Positions 1 through 8,897 of a DNA stretch of 64,000 nucleotides are shown piece after piece. Each line of letters begins with the position of its first letter. The first letter of the stretch is position 1. The notes below the pieces were generated by a model, which saw only the letters and a list, made by a program, of their open reading frames with translations, did no database searches and was not told the DNA's origin. The DNA is from Thiemannella venezuelensis (GTDB lineage: Bacteria > Actinomycetota > Actinomycetes > Streptosporangiales > Streptosporangiaceae), in the NCBI RefSeq assembly GCF_014203605.1, contig NZ_JACHJJ010000011.1:124001-188000 (forward strand), read 5' to 3'. The translations under genes and the position numbers were made by a program.

Positions 1-282
1 GAGAGCTTCGCGAGCCTGCCGCTCCCGGGCGAGTCCTCCAGCGGCTGGTCCGCCGCTCCGGGGGAGACGTTCTCCAGCGGCCCGGCCTCCCTGCCGCCCG
101 GCTCCTGGGCGCCCGCCGGAGAGCAGAAGCGGAGGGTTCCCGCCGGCGCCCCGCAGACCGGCGCCGGAGGCCTCGCCACGGAGGCCGCCACCTGGCCCTT
201 CGCCGTGGGCGGCGCGGCCCTGCTGCTCGGCGCCGGCCTGGCGGGCTTCGCCGTACGCCGCCGCCGGGAGGGCGAAGCGTAG
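1..282 (+). CDS. C-terminal end of a sortase-anchored surface protein (partial)
   Basis: The reading frame is open from the first base and ends at TAG 280-282, so only the last 93 residues are visible. The tail has the layout of a wall-sorting signal: a Pro/Ser/Gly-rich stretch, an APQTGAGG motif resembling the LPxTG/LAxTG class, a hydrophobic segment (WPFAVGGAALLLGAGLAGFA) and a final Arg cluster (RRRRE). A sortase starts 3 bases downstream, which fits a substrate-enzyme pair. The exported N-terminal domain lies outside the window, so the protein's own function cannot be stated. Confidence 0.7.
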   Translation, partial: ESFASLPLPGESSSGWSAAPGETFSSGPASLPPGSWAPAGEQKRRVPAGAPQTGAGGLATEAATWPFAVGGAALLLGAGLAGFAVRRRREGEA

Positions 283-285
283 CCG

Positions 286-981
286 GTGCCCGCGACGCCT
301 CACCGGACCCAGCGGCTCGCTCTCGTCGGGGCGGTCGTGGCCACCGTGTCCGGGCTCCTGCTGATCTGGTCCGGCATCAGCGGAATGATCTCCAGTGGGC
401 GTTCCGCGCCGGCCGCCGGGCACTCCGCGGTCCCGACCAACGTCCCGCGCCGCCCGCCCTCCTTGACCGAGCCCGCCGACGTGCTGATGCGCACCTTCGC
501 CCGGCCGATGGGGAAGTCCGTCCCCACGGCCGTCTACATTCCCAGGATCGGTGTCGCGGCCCCGCTGATGCAGCTCGGCCTCGACGCCTCGGGGGCCATC
601 GAGAACCCGCCGCTGAACCCGGCCAACATCGCCGGCTGGTACCGCCACGGCCCCGCTCCGGGCCAGCGCGGGCCCGCCGTCATCACCGGCCACCTCGACA
701 CCCGTACCGGCCCGGCGGTCTTCGCCCGGCTCGCCGCGGTCAGGCGCGGTGACCAGATCCAGGTCATGCGCTCCGACGGCTCGGTGGCCGTCTTCGTGGT
801 GGACCGGCGCGAGCACGTCGCCAAGAAGGCGTTCCCCACCGCGCGCGTCTACGGCAAGGTGGACTACCCCGGGCTGCGCCTGGTCACCTGCGGTGGCGCC
901 TTCGACCGCGCGGCCCACAGCTACAAGGGCAACACGATCGTCTACGCCCACCTGGTACGCGCCTACCACCCGCCCGGGTGA
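286..981 (+). CDS. Class F-like sortase (cysteine transpeptidase)
   Basis: This 231-residue protein starts at GTG 286, three bases after the upstream surface-protein stop. It has one N-terminal membrane anchor (about residues 11-34), a Pro-rich linker and a sortase domain from about residue 80. The catalytic residues are visible: His136 in TGHLDT and Cys202 in LVTCGGAFD. The TCGG context is typical of actinobacterial class F sortases. The enzyme would act outside the membrane, cleaving a sorting motif such as the APQTG of the adjacent gene and attaching the protein to the wall or another acceptor. The substrate assignment comes from adjacency only. Confidence 0.85.
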   Translation: MPATPHRTQRLALVGAVVATVSGLLLIWSGISGMISSGRSAPAAGHSAVPTNVPRRPPSLTEPADVLMRTFARPMGKSVPTAVYIPRIGVAAPLMQLGLDASGAIENPPLNPANIAGWYRHGPAPGQRGPAVITGHLDTRTGPAVFARLAAVRRGDQIQVMRSDGSVAVFVVDRREHVAKKAFPTARVYGKVDYPGLRLVTCGGAFDRAAHSYKGNTIVYAHLVRAYHPPG

Positions 982-997
982 TCTCCCGGGCGGGTGG
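966..997. terminator. Perfect inverted repeat, probable bidirectional terminator
   Basis: CCACCCGCCCGGG (966-978) is exactly complementary to 985-997 with a 6-base loop that contains the sortase stop codon. It lies between the sortase and the converging MFS exporter gene. There is no T-run, as is common in high-GC actinobacteria. Confidence 0.6.
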
Positions 998-1037
998 CGT
1001 CCGAGCCGTGTCCGGCCGGACCGGCCGTCCGCGGCGC

Positions 1038-2522
1038 TCAGGCGGCTCCGGCCCGGGCCGCGGGCTCGGCGGGGGCCGCGGCCCGGCCGGAGGCCTCCCG
1101 CCGGGGCTGCCGGAGCACGGCGAGGGCGACGGTGAAGGCGGCCGCGAGCAGGGCGGCGGCGACGGTGAAGGCCAGCCGGTAGCCGCCGGCCAGCGCGGCC
1201 GCCTGGCCGGCGCCGGCGGACAGCAGCCCCTCGGTACGGGAGGCGGCCAGCGTGGACAGCACCGCGACGCCGGCGGCCATGCCGATCTGCTGGGTGGTGT
1301 TGAACAGCCCGGAGGCCAGGCCCGCGTCGTCGGCCCCGGCGCCGGACATGCCGAGCGCGGTCAGGGCCGGGATCACCAGCCCGCCGCCCGCGATGAGCAC
1401 CATCACCGGGAGCAGGTCGGTGACGTAGCCGGCGTCCACCGGGACGCGGGTGAGCCAGCCCATCGCGCCGAGCAGGAGCGCCAGGCCCGCCAGCAGGACG
1501 GCGCGCTCGCCGAAGCGGATGTTGAGCCGGGCGGACACGAACAGGGAGACACCGCCGATGGCCACCGCCGCGGGCAGCATCGCCAGGCCGGTGTCGAGCG
1601 CGCCGTAGCCGAGGACCTTCTGCATGTAGAGGGCGACGATGATCTGGAAGGCGAACATGGCCGACAGCGTCAGCATCTGGACCAGGTTGGCGCCCGCGAC
1701 GTTGCGCGAGCGGAGGATCCGCAGCGGCATCAGCGGGGTTCCGGTGGTCGCCTGGCGGGCGGTGAACGCGGCCAGCAGGGCGAGCGAGAGCGCGCCGAGC
1801 CCGAGGGTGCGCGCGGAGAGCCAGCCGTACTGCTCGATCTCCACCACGGTGGAGATGCCCAGCATCAGCCCGGCGGTGACCAGCACCGCGCCGATGACGT
1901 CGGCCCCGGCGGCGAGTCCGGCCCCGCGCTCGCCCGGCAGCGCGCGGACCCCCAGCGCGATCGTGGCCAGCCCGATCGGCAGGTTGATGAAGAAGATCCA
2001 GTTCCAGCTCAGCGCGTCGGTGAGGACTCCGCCCAGCACCTGGCCGATCGAGGCTCCGGCGGCGCCGGTGAAGCCGAAGACGCCGATCGCCTTCGCGCGC
2101 TCCGCGGGCTCGGTGAACAGCGTCACCAGGATCCCCAGCACGACCGCGGAGGCCATGGCGCTGCCGACGCCCTGCGCGAACCGGGCGGCGATCAGCATGC
2201 CGGGCCCGGTGGCGGCCCCGGCCAGCAGCGACGCGGCGGTGAAGACCGCGTTGCCCGCCAGGAACATCGTCTTGCGGCCGATGAGGTCGCCCAGCCGGCC
2301 GGCCAGCAGGAGCAGCCCGCCGAAGGCGATCAGGTACGCGTTGACGGTCCAGCTGAGCCCGGCGGGGGAGAAGCCCAGATCCCGCTGGATGGCCGGCATC
2401 GCCACGGTCACGATGCTGCCGTCAAGGATCGTCATCAGCATCGCGGTGGACAGTACGGCCAGCGCCGCGCGGCGCGAGCGGCCGGCGCCGGCGGGCCGGG
2501 GAGGAGGAGCGGTGTGCGGCAT
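1038..2522 (-). CDS. MFS drug exporter, DHA2 (EmrB/QacA) family
   Basis: This 494-residue integral membrane protein has about 14 predicted helices. The start of the transporter fold shows the DHA2 signature LDGSIVTVAMPAIQRDLGF near residue 34 and the loop 2-3 motif GRLGDLIGRKTMFLAG. Helices 5-6 carry the antiporter-like GASIGQVLGGVL. Family members export hydrophobic cations, dyes or antibiotics using the proton gradient. The substrate cannot be read from sequence. A MarR-family regulator gene lies immediately upstream on the same strand, and an imperfect inverted repeat overlaps the region just before the start codon. Together these suggest drug-inducible repression. Confidence 0.88.
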   Translation of the reverse strand: MPHTAPPPRPAGAGRSRRAALAVLSTAMLMTILDGSIVTVAMPAIQRDLGFSPAGLSWTVNAYLIAFGGLLLLAGRLGDLIGRKTMFLAGNAVFTAASLLAGAATGPGMLIAARFAQGVGSAMASAVVLGILVTLFTEPAERAKAIGVFGFTGAAGASIGQVLGGVLTDALSWNWIFFINLPIGLATIALGVRALPGERGAGLAAGADVIGAVLVTAGLMLGISTVVEIEQYGWLSARTLGLGALSLALLAAFTARQATTGTPLMPLRILRSRNVAGANLVQMLTLSAMFAFQIIVALYMQKVLGYGALDTGLAMLPAAVAIGGVSLFVSARLNIRFGERAVLLAGLALLLGAMGWLTRVPVDAGYVTDLLPVMVLIAGGGLVIPALTALGMSGAGADDAGLASGLFNTTQQIGMAAGVAVLSTLAASRTEGLLSAGAGQAAALAGGYRLAFTVAAALLAAAFTVALAVLRQPRREASGRAAAPAEPAARAGAA

Positions 2523-2524
2523 GG

Positions 2525-2558
2525 CGGTCTCCTGTTCGGAAGGGAACAGTAGAGACCG
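2525..2558. promoter_or_regulatory. Imperfect inverted repeat before the exporter gene (candidate MarR operator)
   Basis: GGTCTCCTGTTC (2526-2537) faces GAACAG-TA-GAGACC (2544-2557). The repeat sits 3 to 36 bases upstream of the exporter start and is the obvious candidate site for the adjacent MarR-family protein. Binding is inferred. Confidence 0.4.
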
Positions 2559-2595
2559 TAGCAGATAGTTTTGTTATAGACGATCCCTTGCGGAT

Positions 2596-3075
2596 CTATT
2601 TCGCGCGCTGCCGTGCCCGCCGGGCCGCCTGCGGCGCCTCGGCGGGAGTGGCCAGATGGTCGGAGACCAGGCGGCTCAGGGCCCGCAGGAGCGCCTCGCG
2701 CTCGTCCGCGGGCAGGGCGTCCAGGGCCGCCCGGTGCACCCCGTCGACGATCTCCTGGCTCCGCTTCGCGACCTGCGCGCCCTTCTCGGTGACCGCGACG
2801 ATCCGCGCCCGCCGGTCCGTGCCGGACGGGCGGCGCTCGGCGAGCCCGGCCTTCTCCAGGGCGTCGACCGTGACCACCATCGTGGTCTTGTCCATGTCGC
2901 CGATCTCGGCGAGCTGGATCTGCGTGCGCTCCTCCTCCAGGGCGTGGACCAGCACGCAGTGCATGCGCGCCGTCAGCCCGATCTCGGCGAGCGCCGCCGC
3001 CATCCGGGTCCTCAGGACGTGGCTGGTGTGGTCCAGCAGGAACGACAGGTCCGGTTCGGCGCGGGCGGGTGCCAT
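2596..3075 (-). CDS. MarR-family transcriptional regulator
   Basis: This winged-helix protein has about 159 residues. The start at 3075 was chosen because a GGAGG lies 10 bases upstream. ATG 3084 is only 1 base from the same GGAGG, and earlier in-frame starts would run into a tandem repeat. The recognition region is visible as [34 protein letters not shown], the helix-turn-helix and wing of MarR proteins, here described only by its key segment [11 protein letters not shown]. The gene is upstream of and co-oriented with the DHA2 exporter (73-base gap), so it probably represses exporter expression and is released by a ligand. The ligand is unknown. Confidence 0.82.
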   Translation of the reverse strand: MAPARAEPDLSFLLDHTSHVLRTRMAAALAEIGLTARMHCVLVHALEEERTQIQLAEIGDMDKTTMVVTVDALEKAGLAERRPSGTDRRARIVAVTEKGAQVAKRSQEIVDGVHRAALDALPADEREALLRALSRLVSDHLATPAEAPQAARRARQRAK

Positions 3076-3122
3076 GGCGGTCATGCCTCCAGCGTAGCAA
3101 CCGGTTCCGTTCCGGATCATCT

Positions 3123-3164
3123 GCAAGAAGATCCATGCAAGGAGATCCATGCAAGGAGATCCAT
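3123..3164. repeat. Three tandem copies of a 14-bp unit
   Basis: The unit GCAAGGAGATCCAT is repeated three times head to tail (the first copy has one change, GCAAGAAGATCCAT). It lies between the divergent MarR gene and the chemotaxis-receptor gene. Direct repeats in a shared promoter region suggest an iterated protein-binding site, although a recent replication-slippage product is possible. Confidence 0.6.
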
Positions 3165-3351
3165 GGGGGAGGCGCACCCGCAGGCAGCCGCCGCGCACCG
3201 CGACGGGCGCGGCGGGCCTGCACCGAAAGGCCCCCCGGATCCGCCCCGGGGGTATTTTGGCTCACCCCGCGACCGATCCGGCCGATGGTCGCAGCACAGG
3301 CGCAAACGGCGCTCGGTGAACGACACGAATACGGCATCACGGGGACCGGAC

Positions 3352-4962
3352 ATGAGGAAGATCAACGATTTGAAAGTCGGCGCGCGGCTGGGCGGCGCGT
3401 TCGCGGTGGTGGGCGTCCTGCTGTGCGGAGCCGTCGGGGTGGGCGCCGCCGGGATCTCCTCGGCGCGGGAGGCGAGCGATCGGGTGGAGGCCAGCGCGGC
3501 GGTGCGCGGCGCGGCGCTGACGGCCAAATTCCGCACCGCCGACTTCAACGGCTGGCAGAGCGGCTACGCCTTCGACATCATCCGCGGTGTGCCGAACGCG
3601 ACCGACGACACCGTCGGCCAGCGCAGGAACTTCCTGGCCTCCACGGCCGCCTTCCGCGAGGACCTCGACACGCTGGCGGGGCTGGGGCTGACCGCCACCC
3701 AGCGTGAGGACCTGCGGAGGGCCGAGACCGCGTTCGAGGACTTCATGCGCGTCGACGAGCAGGTCATCGCCGCCTACCGCCAGGGCGGCCCCGCACAGAC
3801 CCGGCGGGCCGACGACCTGGTCTCCGGCGAAGCGCTGGAGTACTTCGAGCAGGCCGCCAGCGCCGTGGACGAGCTCGCCGGCGAGGCCATCGCCAACGCC
3901 GAGGCCGCGACCGCCGATGCGCACGCCGCCGGCGACGCGGCCTTGCGGCTGATGCTGGGCGCGGGCGCACTGTGCCTGCTGCTGGCCGCCGCACTGGCCG
4001 TGATCGTCACCCGGACCATCACCCGGCCGCTGGCGGCGACCGTGCAGACCCTGCGCACCATCGCCGCAAAAGACCTCACCACCTCCATCGACACCTCCCG
4101 CCGCGACGAACTGGGCGACATGGCCCGCGCTCTGGAGCAGACCGTAAGCGTGCTGCGCGGCGCCTTCGGCATGATCGCCCGCCACAGCGCGACGCTGAAC
4201 GGCGCCTCCCGCGAACTGTCCGCCGTCTCCGGGCGGATGGACACCGCCGCCACCGGCACCGCCGGCCGCTCCGACCAGGTCGCCGCCACCGCCGAGCAGG
4301 TCTCGGCCAACGTGCAGACCATCGCGGCGGCCAGTGAGGAGATGAGCGCCACCATCGCCGAGATCGCCGGCAGCGTCAGCCAGGCGGCCCGGGTGGCCGA
4401 CGCCGGCGTGCAGACGGTGCGCGACGCCGGCGACACCGTGGCCAAGCTGGGCACCTCCAGCGCGGAGATCGGCACCGTCATCAAGACGATCACCTCGATC
4501 GCCGAGCAGACCAACCTCCTCGCCCTGAACGCCACGATCGAGGCGGCACGCGCCGGCGAGCAGGGCAAGGGCTTCGCGGTCGTGGCCGGAGAGGTCAAGG
4601 ACCTGGCGCAGGAGACGGCCAAGGCGACCGAGGACATCGCCCGCCGGATCGAGGCCATCCAGGCGGACACCGGCGCCGCGATCGCGGCCATCGGCGGGAT
4701 CAGCGAGGTCATCACGACCGTCAGCGAGCACTCCACCACCATCGCCGCGGCGGTGGAGGAGCAGAGCGCCACCTCCGAGGAGATGAGCCGCAACATCGCT
4801 CAGGCCGCGATCGGCGCCGACGACATCGCCGCCGGTATCACCGAGGTCGCCGGTGCCGCGCAGACCACCACCGCGGGGGTGGCCGACGCCCGCCGTACCG
4901 CCGGTCAGCTCGACGAGGTCGCCGCCGAACTGCACGACCTCGTGGCGCAGTTCACCGTCTGA
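3352..4962 (+). CDS. Methyl-accepting chemotaxis protein
   Basis: This 536-residue receptor starts at ATG 3352, which opens with a short basic stretch and the first membrane helix (about 10-34). An extracellular four-helix-type sensor follows (about 35-198), then a second helix (about 200-222), a HAMP domain and a long cytoplasmic signalling coiled coil. The conserved hairpin tip is present as [20 protein letters not shown] (about residues 385-404), followed by [16 protein letters not shown]. Such receptors control the CheA kinase. No cheA, cheW or flagellar genes are in the window, so partners must be elsewhere. Its presence hints at a strain with motile spores or at a non-motility Che-like pathway. 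Confidence 0.9.
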   Translation: MRKINDLKVGARLGGAFAVVGVLLCGAVGVGAAGISSAREASDRVEASAAVRGAALTAKFRTADFNGWQSGYAFDIIRGVPNATDDTVGQRRNFLASTAAFREDLDTLAGLGLTATQREDLRRAETAFEDFMRVDEQVIAAYRQGGPAQTRRADDLVSGEALEYFEQAASAVDELAGEAIANAEAATADAHAAGDAALRLMLGAGALCLLLAAALAVIVTRTITRPLAATVQTLRTIAAKDLTTSIDTSRRDELGDMARALEQTVSVLRGAFGMIARHSATLNGASRELSAVSGRMDTAATGTAGRSDQVAATAEQVSANVQTIAAASEEMSATIAEIAGSVSQAARVADAGVQTVRDAGDTVAKLGTSSAEIGTVIKTITSIAEQTNLLALNATIEAARAGEQGKGFAVVAGEVKDLAQETAKATEDIARRIEAIQADTGAAIAAIGGISEVITTVSEHSTTIAAAVEEQSATSEEMSRNIAQAAIGADDIAAGITEVAGAAQTTTAGVADARRTAGQLDEVAAELHDLVAQFTV

Positions 4963-5076
4963 GGCTCCGGACCGGGCTCCTTCCCCGCGTCGGCGCAGGC
5001 GGCGATTCCTCGAACGGCGGCGGATCGCGCTCACGCCGTTCCGGACGGCCGCGCGCCCCCGGCCGGCCGGGGAGGC

Positions 5077-7290
5077 TCAGGGGTCCCGCGGCAGGCCGAG
5101 GGCGCGTTCGGCGATGATGTTGAGCTGGACCTCGGTGGTCCCGCCGCCGATGGTGAAGGCCCGGGTGGTGAGGACCATCCTGCTCCAGTACGGCGAGGCG
5201 GGCGCGATCGACCAGCAGAACTCGGAGACCGCCTGGGAGTGGCGCATGCCCAGGAGTTTGCGGACGCTGGAGGCCGTCCCGGGATCGCCCCCGGAGAGCT
5301 GGGAGAGCGTGACCCGCAGGCCGAGGGCGGAGATCGCCTGCCCTTCGGCCCACAGCCGCCCGGCCTGCTCCAGCGCGGCGGGCCGCAGGGCGTCCGGGCC
5401 GCCGAGCCTGACGACCAGCTCGGCCATGTCGGTGTGCCGTGAGCCGGGGCCCCAGGAGTCGCCGAGGGCGACGCGCTCGTGGGAGAGGGTGTCGCGGGCG
5501 ACCCGCCAGCCCCGGTTCACCTCCCCGACGACGTTCTCGTCGGGGACGAAGACGTCGTCGAGGAAGACCTCGTTGAAGACCTCGTCGCCGTTGATCTCCT
5601 TCAGCGGGCGGACGGTGACGCCGGGGGCCTTCATGTCCACCAGGAAGTAGGTGATGCCCTCGTGCTTGGGGGCGTCCGGGTCGGTCCTGGCCAGGCAGAT
5701 GCCCCAGTGCGCGTACTGGGCGAGGGAGGTCCAGATCTTCTGGCCGTTCAGCGACCAGCCGCCCTCGACCCGCACGGCCCTGGTGGACAGGGCGGCCAGG
5801 TCGGATCCGGCGCCGGGCTCGCTGAACAGCTGGCACCACATGATCTCGGTGGTGAGGGTCCGGGGCAGGAAGCGCTCCTGCTGCTCCCGCGTGCCGTACC
5901 GGACGATCGACGGCACGGCCCAGGCGGCGATGGCGAGGTTGGGCCGCTTCACGCCCCGGGCCTGGAACTCCTGGTGGATGACGACCTGCTCCAGCGGTGA
6001 GGCGGCGCGCCCCCACGGCTCCGGCAGGTACGGCATCAGCCAGCCCTCGGCGGCGAACCTGGCCAGCCGGGTCAGCGGTTCCTCGGCGGCCAGCGAGGCG
6101 ACGGCGGCCCCGATCTCCTCGCGGAGCGCCCCGGCCTCCTCGGGCAGGTCCGGGTCCAGGTCCCTGCGCGTCCCGGCGGCGGCGAGGGCGGCCACCCGCC
6201 CGGCCCATCCGCCGGGGTCGCCGCTCAGCGCCCGCAGCGACAGCGCGCGCCGGTAGTACAGGTGGGCGTCGTGCTCGTAGGTGTAGCCGATCCCGCCGAG
6301 CACCTGGATCGCGTCCGCCGTGCACCGCACGGCCGCGTCCGCGGCCAGCACCCCGGCGGCGGCGACCGCGAGGAGGGTCTCGCCGGACAGCGCCCCGGTC
6401 GTCCCCTGCGCCCCGGTCGTCCCCCGCCCGTCGGCGGCCTCGCCGTCGAGGGCGCGGGCGGCGTCCCACACGGCGGCGCGGGCCTGCTCGAGCGCGACCA
6501 GCATGGCTGCGCACCGGTGCTTGACGCCCTGGAACTGGCCGATCGGGCGGCCGAACTGCTCGCGGACCCTGGCGTGACCGGCGGCGGCGGTCACCGCCCA
6601 GGCGGCCGCCCCGCACGCCTCGGCGCCGAGCAGGACCGCGGCCAGGGCGCTCACCAGCTCGCCGGTCACTCCGGTCAGCACCCGCCCGTCCGGCACGGCG
6701 CGCGCCGCCACCGCGGCCAGCGGCCGGGTCAGGTCGATGCCCTCCAGCGGCGCGGTCACGCAGTCCGCCCGGTCCAGGGCGGCCCACCGCCCGTCGGGGA
6801 GCGGCAGGACGAACAGGCCGGCCTCCGCGGAGCCCAGCGCGGTCGCGGATCCGGGATGCCCCTCCGCGGAGAGGCCGGCGAGGGAGCTCTCGGGCAGGAC
6901 GACGGCGGCGGTCAGGGTGCCGTCCGCCAGTGCGGGCAGCAGGGCCCGTACGGCCGCGCCCCCCGCGCCCTCCGGCGTCCTGCCGCGCGGCTCCCCGCGG
7001 GCCGTCCCGGCGTCCGGGGAGCGGGCGATGATCGCGGAGGCGAGGACCGAGGGGAGGTGGGAGCCGGGTGCGCAGTGCTCGCCGAGCGCCTCCAGCGCCA
7101 CGGCCAGTTCCGGCAGGCCGCCGCCCTGCCCGCCGTACTCCTCGGGCAGGTGCAGCCCGAGCACTCCCTGCGCGGCCAGCGCGGCGCGGAAGGGCTCGTG
7201 CTCCATGCCGCGTGCCGTGATGTTCCGCTCGGCGAAGCCGTGCACGGAGGCGGCCAGTGCCCGGTGTTCCTCGGTGATCGCGATACCCAT
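5077..7290 (-). CDS. Fused double acyl-CoA dehydrogenase (FadE6/FadE34-like)
   Basis: At 737 residues this is nearly twice the usual length of an acyl-CoA dehydrogenase. Two complete family modules are present: residues about 1-360 (LHLPEEYGGQGGG, later GGIGYTYEHDAH) and about 375-737 (MWCQLFSEPGAGSDLA, NGQKIWTSLAQYA, and a C-terminal FTIGGGTTEVQLNIIAERAL). The fused form is known from mycobacterial FadE proteins acting on lipid or sterol side-chain CoA esters. FAD-dependent alpha,beta-dehydrogenation is expected; the substrate is unknown. There is no Shine-Dalgarno. TAGAGT lies 6 bases before ATG, so the mRNA is probably leaderless. The aldehyde dehydrogenase just upstream on the same strand may be a functional partner. 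Confidence 0.85.
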   Translation of the reverse strand: MGIAITEEHRALAASVHGFAERNITARGMEHEPFRAALAAQGVLGLHLPEEYGGQGGGLPELAVALEALGEHCAPGSHLPSVLASAIIARSPDAGTARGEPRGRTPEGAGGAAVRALLPALADGTLTAAVVLPESSLAGLSAEGHPGSATALGSAEAGLFVLPLPDGRWAALDRADCVTAPLEGIDLTRPLAAVAARAVPDGRVLTGVTGELVSALAAVLLGAEACGAAAWAVTAAAGHARVREQFGRPIGQFQGVKHRCAAMLVALEQARAAVWDAARALDGEAADGRGTTGAQGTTGALSGETLLAVAAAGVLAADAAVRCTADAIQVLGGIGYTYEHDAHLYYRRALSLRALSGDPGGWAGRVAALAAAGTRRDLDPDLPEEAGALREEIGAAVASLAAEEPLTRLARFAAEGWLMPYLPEPWGRAASPLEQVVIHQEFQARGVKRPNLAIAAWAVPSIVRYGTREQQERFLPRTLTTEIMWCQLFSEPGAGSDLAALSTRAVRVEGGWSLNGQKIWTSLAQYAHWGICLARTDPDAPKHEGITYFLVDMKAPGVTVRPLKEINGDEVFNEVFLDDVFVPDENVVGEVNRGWRVARDTLSHERVALGDSWGPGSRHTDMAELVVRLGGPDALRPAALEQAGRLWAEGQAISALGLRVTLSQLSGGDPGTASSVRKLLGMRHSQAVSEFCWSIAPASPYWSRMVLTTRAFTIGGGTTEVQLNIIAERALGLPRDP

Positions 7291-7296
7291 GGGCAG

Positions 7297-7316
7297 ACTC
7301 TAGAACGATATTCTGG
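7297..7316 (-). promoter_or_regulatory. -10 box and palindromic operator before the double acyl-CoA dehydrogenase
   Basis: On the minus strand TAGAGT (7302-7297) lies 6 bases before the ATG, consistent with a leaderless transcript. It overlaps the imperfect palindrome CCAGAATATCGTTCTAG (7316-7300), whose AGAA/TTCT arms resemble the AGAAC-type boxes used by TetR-family lipid regulators. The regulator is not in the window. Confidence 0.45.
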
Positions 7317-7378
7317 CCAAGGTAAGGAGCCGCTTGCGAAAAAGCCTCCCGGCTCCCGCCGCGCCGGGCCCCGGCGGC

Positions 7379-8818
7379 TCAGGTCTGGATGATGGCGGCC
7401 TTCTCGCGGGTGTACTCCAGCACCGCGTCGTGCCCGTAGCCGGAGTCCTTGACGCCGCCGAACGGCAGCCCCGGCGGCATCTGCCGGAAGGTGTTCACCC
7501 AGACCGTCCCGCTCTGCAGGTCGCGGACGAACCGGTGGGCGCGGCCCAGGTCGCGGGTCCACACGCCCGCCGCCAGGCCGTAGGAGGAGTCGTTGGCGAT
7601 CGCCAGCGCCTCGTCGTCGGTGTCGAACGGGATGGCCACCGCGACCGGGCCGAAGATCTCCTCCTGGCAGATCCGCAGGGAGTTGTCGGAGGTGGTGAAC
7701 AGCGTCGGGGCCACCCAGTAGCCGCCGGGCAGGGACGGGACGACCTCGGCCCCCGTCCGGCCGCCGAACACCAGCTCGGCTCCCTCCTTCTCGGCGATCT
7801 CCAGGTAGGAGGTGACCCGCTCGTACTGGCCCTCCGAGACGATCGGGCCCATCGTGGTGGCCAGGTCGAGGGGGTCGGCCAGCGTGATGTGCCCGGCGAT
7901 GGCGGTGATCCGCCCGATCATCTCGTCCCAGACGGGACGGTGGATCAGGATGCGGGACCCGGCCACGCAGACCTGGCCGGCGTTGCCGGTGTAGACCGAG
8001 TTGACCGTCACCCCCTGGGCGGCCGCGTCGAGGTCGGCGTCGGCGAAGACGATGTTCGGCGACTTGCCGCCCAGCTCGAAGGTGAGCGGCTTGAGCGCGT
8101 CGGCGCTGGCCCGGGTGATGGCCTGGCCGGTCTGGGTGGAGCCGGTGAGGCTGACCTTGTTGACCCCCCGGTGGCGGACCAGCGGGTCGCCCACGTCCTC
8201 GCCCAGCCCGCTGACGATGTTGAGCACGCCGGGCGGGAGCACCTCGGCCAGGAGCTCGCCCAGCCGCAGCACCGAGGCGCAGGCCTGCTCGGCGGGTTTG
8301 ACGATGACGGTGTTGCCCGCCGCGAGCGCGTAGGCGGCCTTGGCGGAGAAGGTGGAGACGGGCGAGTTCCACGGGATGATGCACAGCGCCACGCCGTACG
8401 GCTCCCGCCGGGTCAGGCCCATGCTGCCGGGGCCGAGGATCACCGTCTCGCCCCTGACCGCGTCCAGCACCTGCCCGGCGGCGATCTGCCAGAGGTGGGT
8501 CATGCCGGGCAGGTCCTTCTTCAGGGTGTCGCGCAGGATGCGGCCGTTGTCGGTGGTCTCGATCCTGGCCAGTTCCTCGGCGTGCCCGGCGAAGACCTCG
8601 GCAACCTTGCGCAGGAAGTGCGCCCGGCCGAGCGCGGGCATGGCCGACCAGGCCGGGAACGCCTCCCGCGCCGCCGCCACGGCCGCCTCGGCGTCGGCCT
8701 TCCCGCTCGCCGGGATCCGGGCCCAGACCTCGCCGGTGGCGGGGTTGACCGAGTCCAGGGTGCGGCCGTCGGCGGCGGGCACCAGCCGTCCGCCGATGAG
8801 GTTGCGGTACTCGTCCAC
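7379..8818 (-). CDS. NAD(P)-dependent aldehyde dehydrogenase
   Basis: This 479-residue protein has the normal family length. It starts at GTG 8818 with GGGAG 7 bases upstream. The catalytic cysteine is Cys284 in GNAGQVCVAG and the general base is Glu248 in FELGGKSPN. The cofactor-binding stretch IIPWNSPVSTF and the C-terminal signature FGGVKDSGYG are present. It would oxidise an aldehyde to the acid using NAD(P)+ in the cytoplasm. The gene is 88 bases upstream of the double acyl-CoA dehydrogenase, which suggests a shared role in lipid or branched-chain catabolism. A 14-bp palindrome in its promoter points to TetR-type control. Confidence 0.9.
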   Translation of the reverse strand: MDEYRNLIGGRLVPAADGRTLDSVNPATGEVWARIPASGKADAEAAVAAAREAFPAWSAMPALGRAHFLRKVAEVFAGHAEELARIETTDNGRILRDTLKKDLPGMTHLWQIAAGQVLDAVRGETVILGPGSMGLTRREPYGVALCIIPWNSPVSTFSAKAAYALAAGNTVIVKPAEQACASVLRLGELLAEVLPPGVLNIVSGLGEDVGDPLVRHRGVNKVSLTGSTQTGQAITRASADALKPLTFELGGKSPNIVFADADLDAAAQGVTVNSVYTGNAGQVCVAGSRILIHRPVWDEMIGRITAIAGHITLADPLDLATTMGPIVSEGQYERVTSYLEIAEKEGAELVFGGRTGAEVVPSLPGGYWVAPTLFTTSDNSLRICQEEIFGPVAVAIPFDTDDEALAIANDSSYGLAAGVWTRDLGRAHRFVRDLQSGTVWVNTFRQMPPGLPFGGVKDSGYGHDAVLEYTREKAAIIQT

Positions 8819-8855
8819 TCTTCAACTCCCGCGTCAGCCGTACAGGGAACTCGAC

Positions 8856-8869
8856 CAAGCGTACGCTTG
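8856..8869. promoter_or_regulatory. Perfect 14-bp palindrome, candidate TetR operator
   Basis: CAAGCGTACGCTTG is self-complementary and lies 38-51 bases upstream of the aldehyde dehydrogenase start. The flanks add an outer A...T match. The sequence is of the CAAGCG-CGCTTG type seen at TetR-family sites in actinobacterial lipid catabolism. Confidence 0.5.
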
Positions 8870-8897
8870 CTTGACGCGGGAGGGGAAGGCGCCCGGG

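Noticed and set aside
978-2552. Long forward ORF opposite the DHA2 exporter
   Set aside because: Low-complexity Gly/Arg/Gln product with no homology features; the exporter on the other strand explains the sequence.
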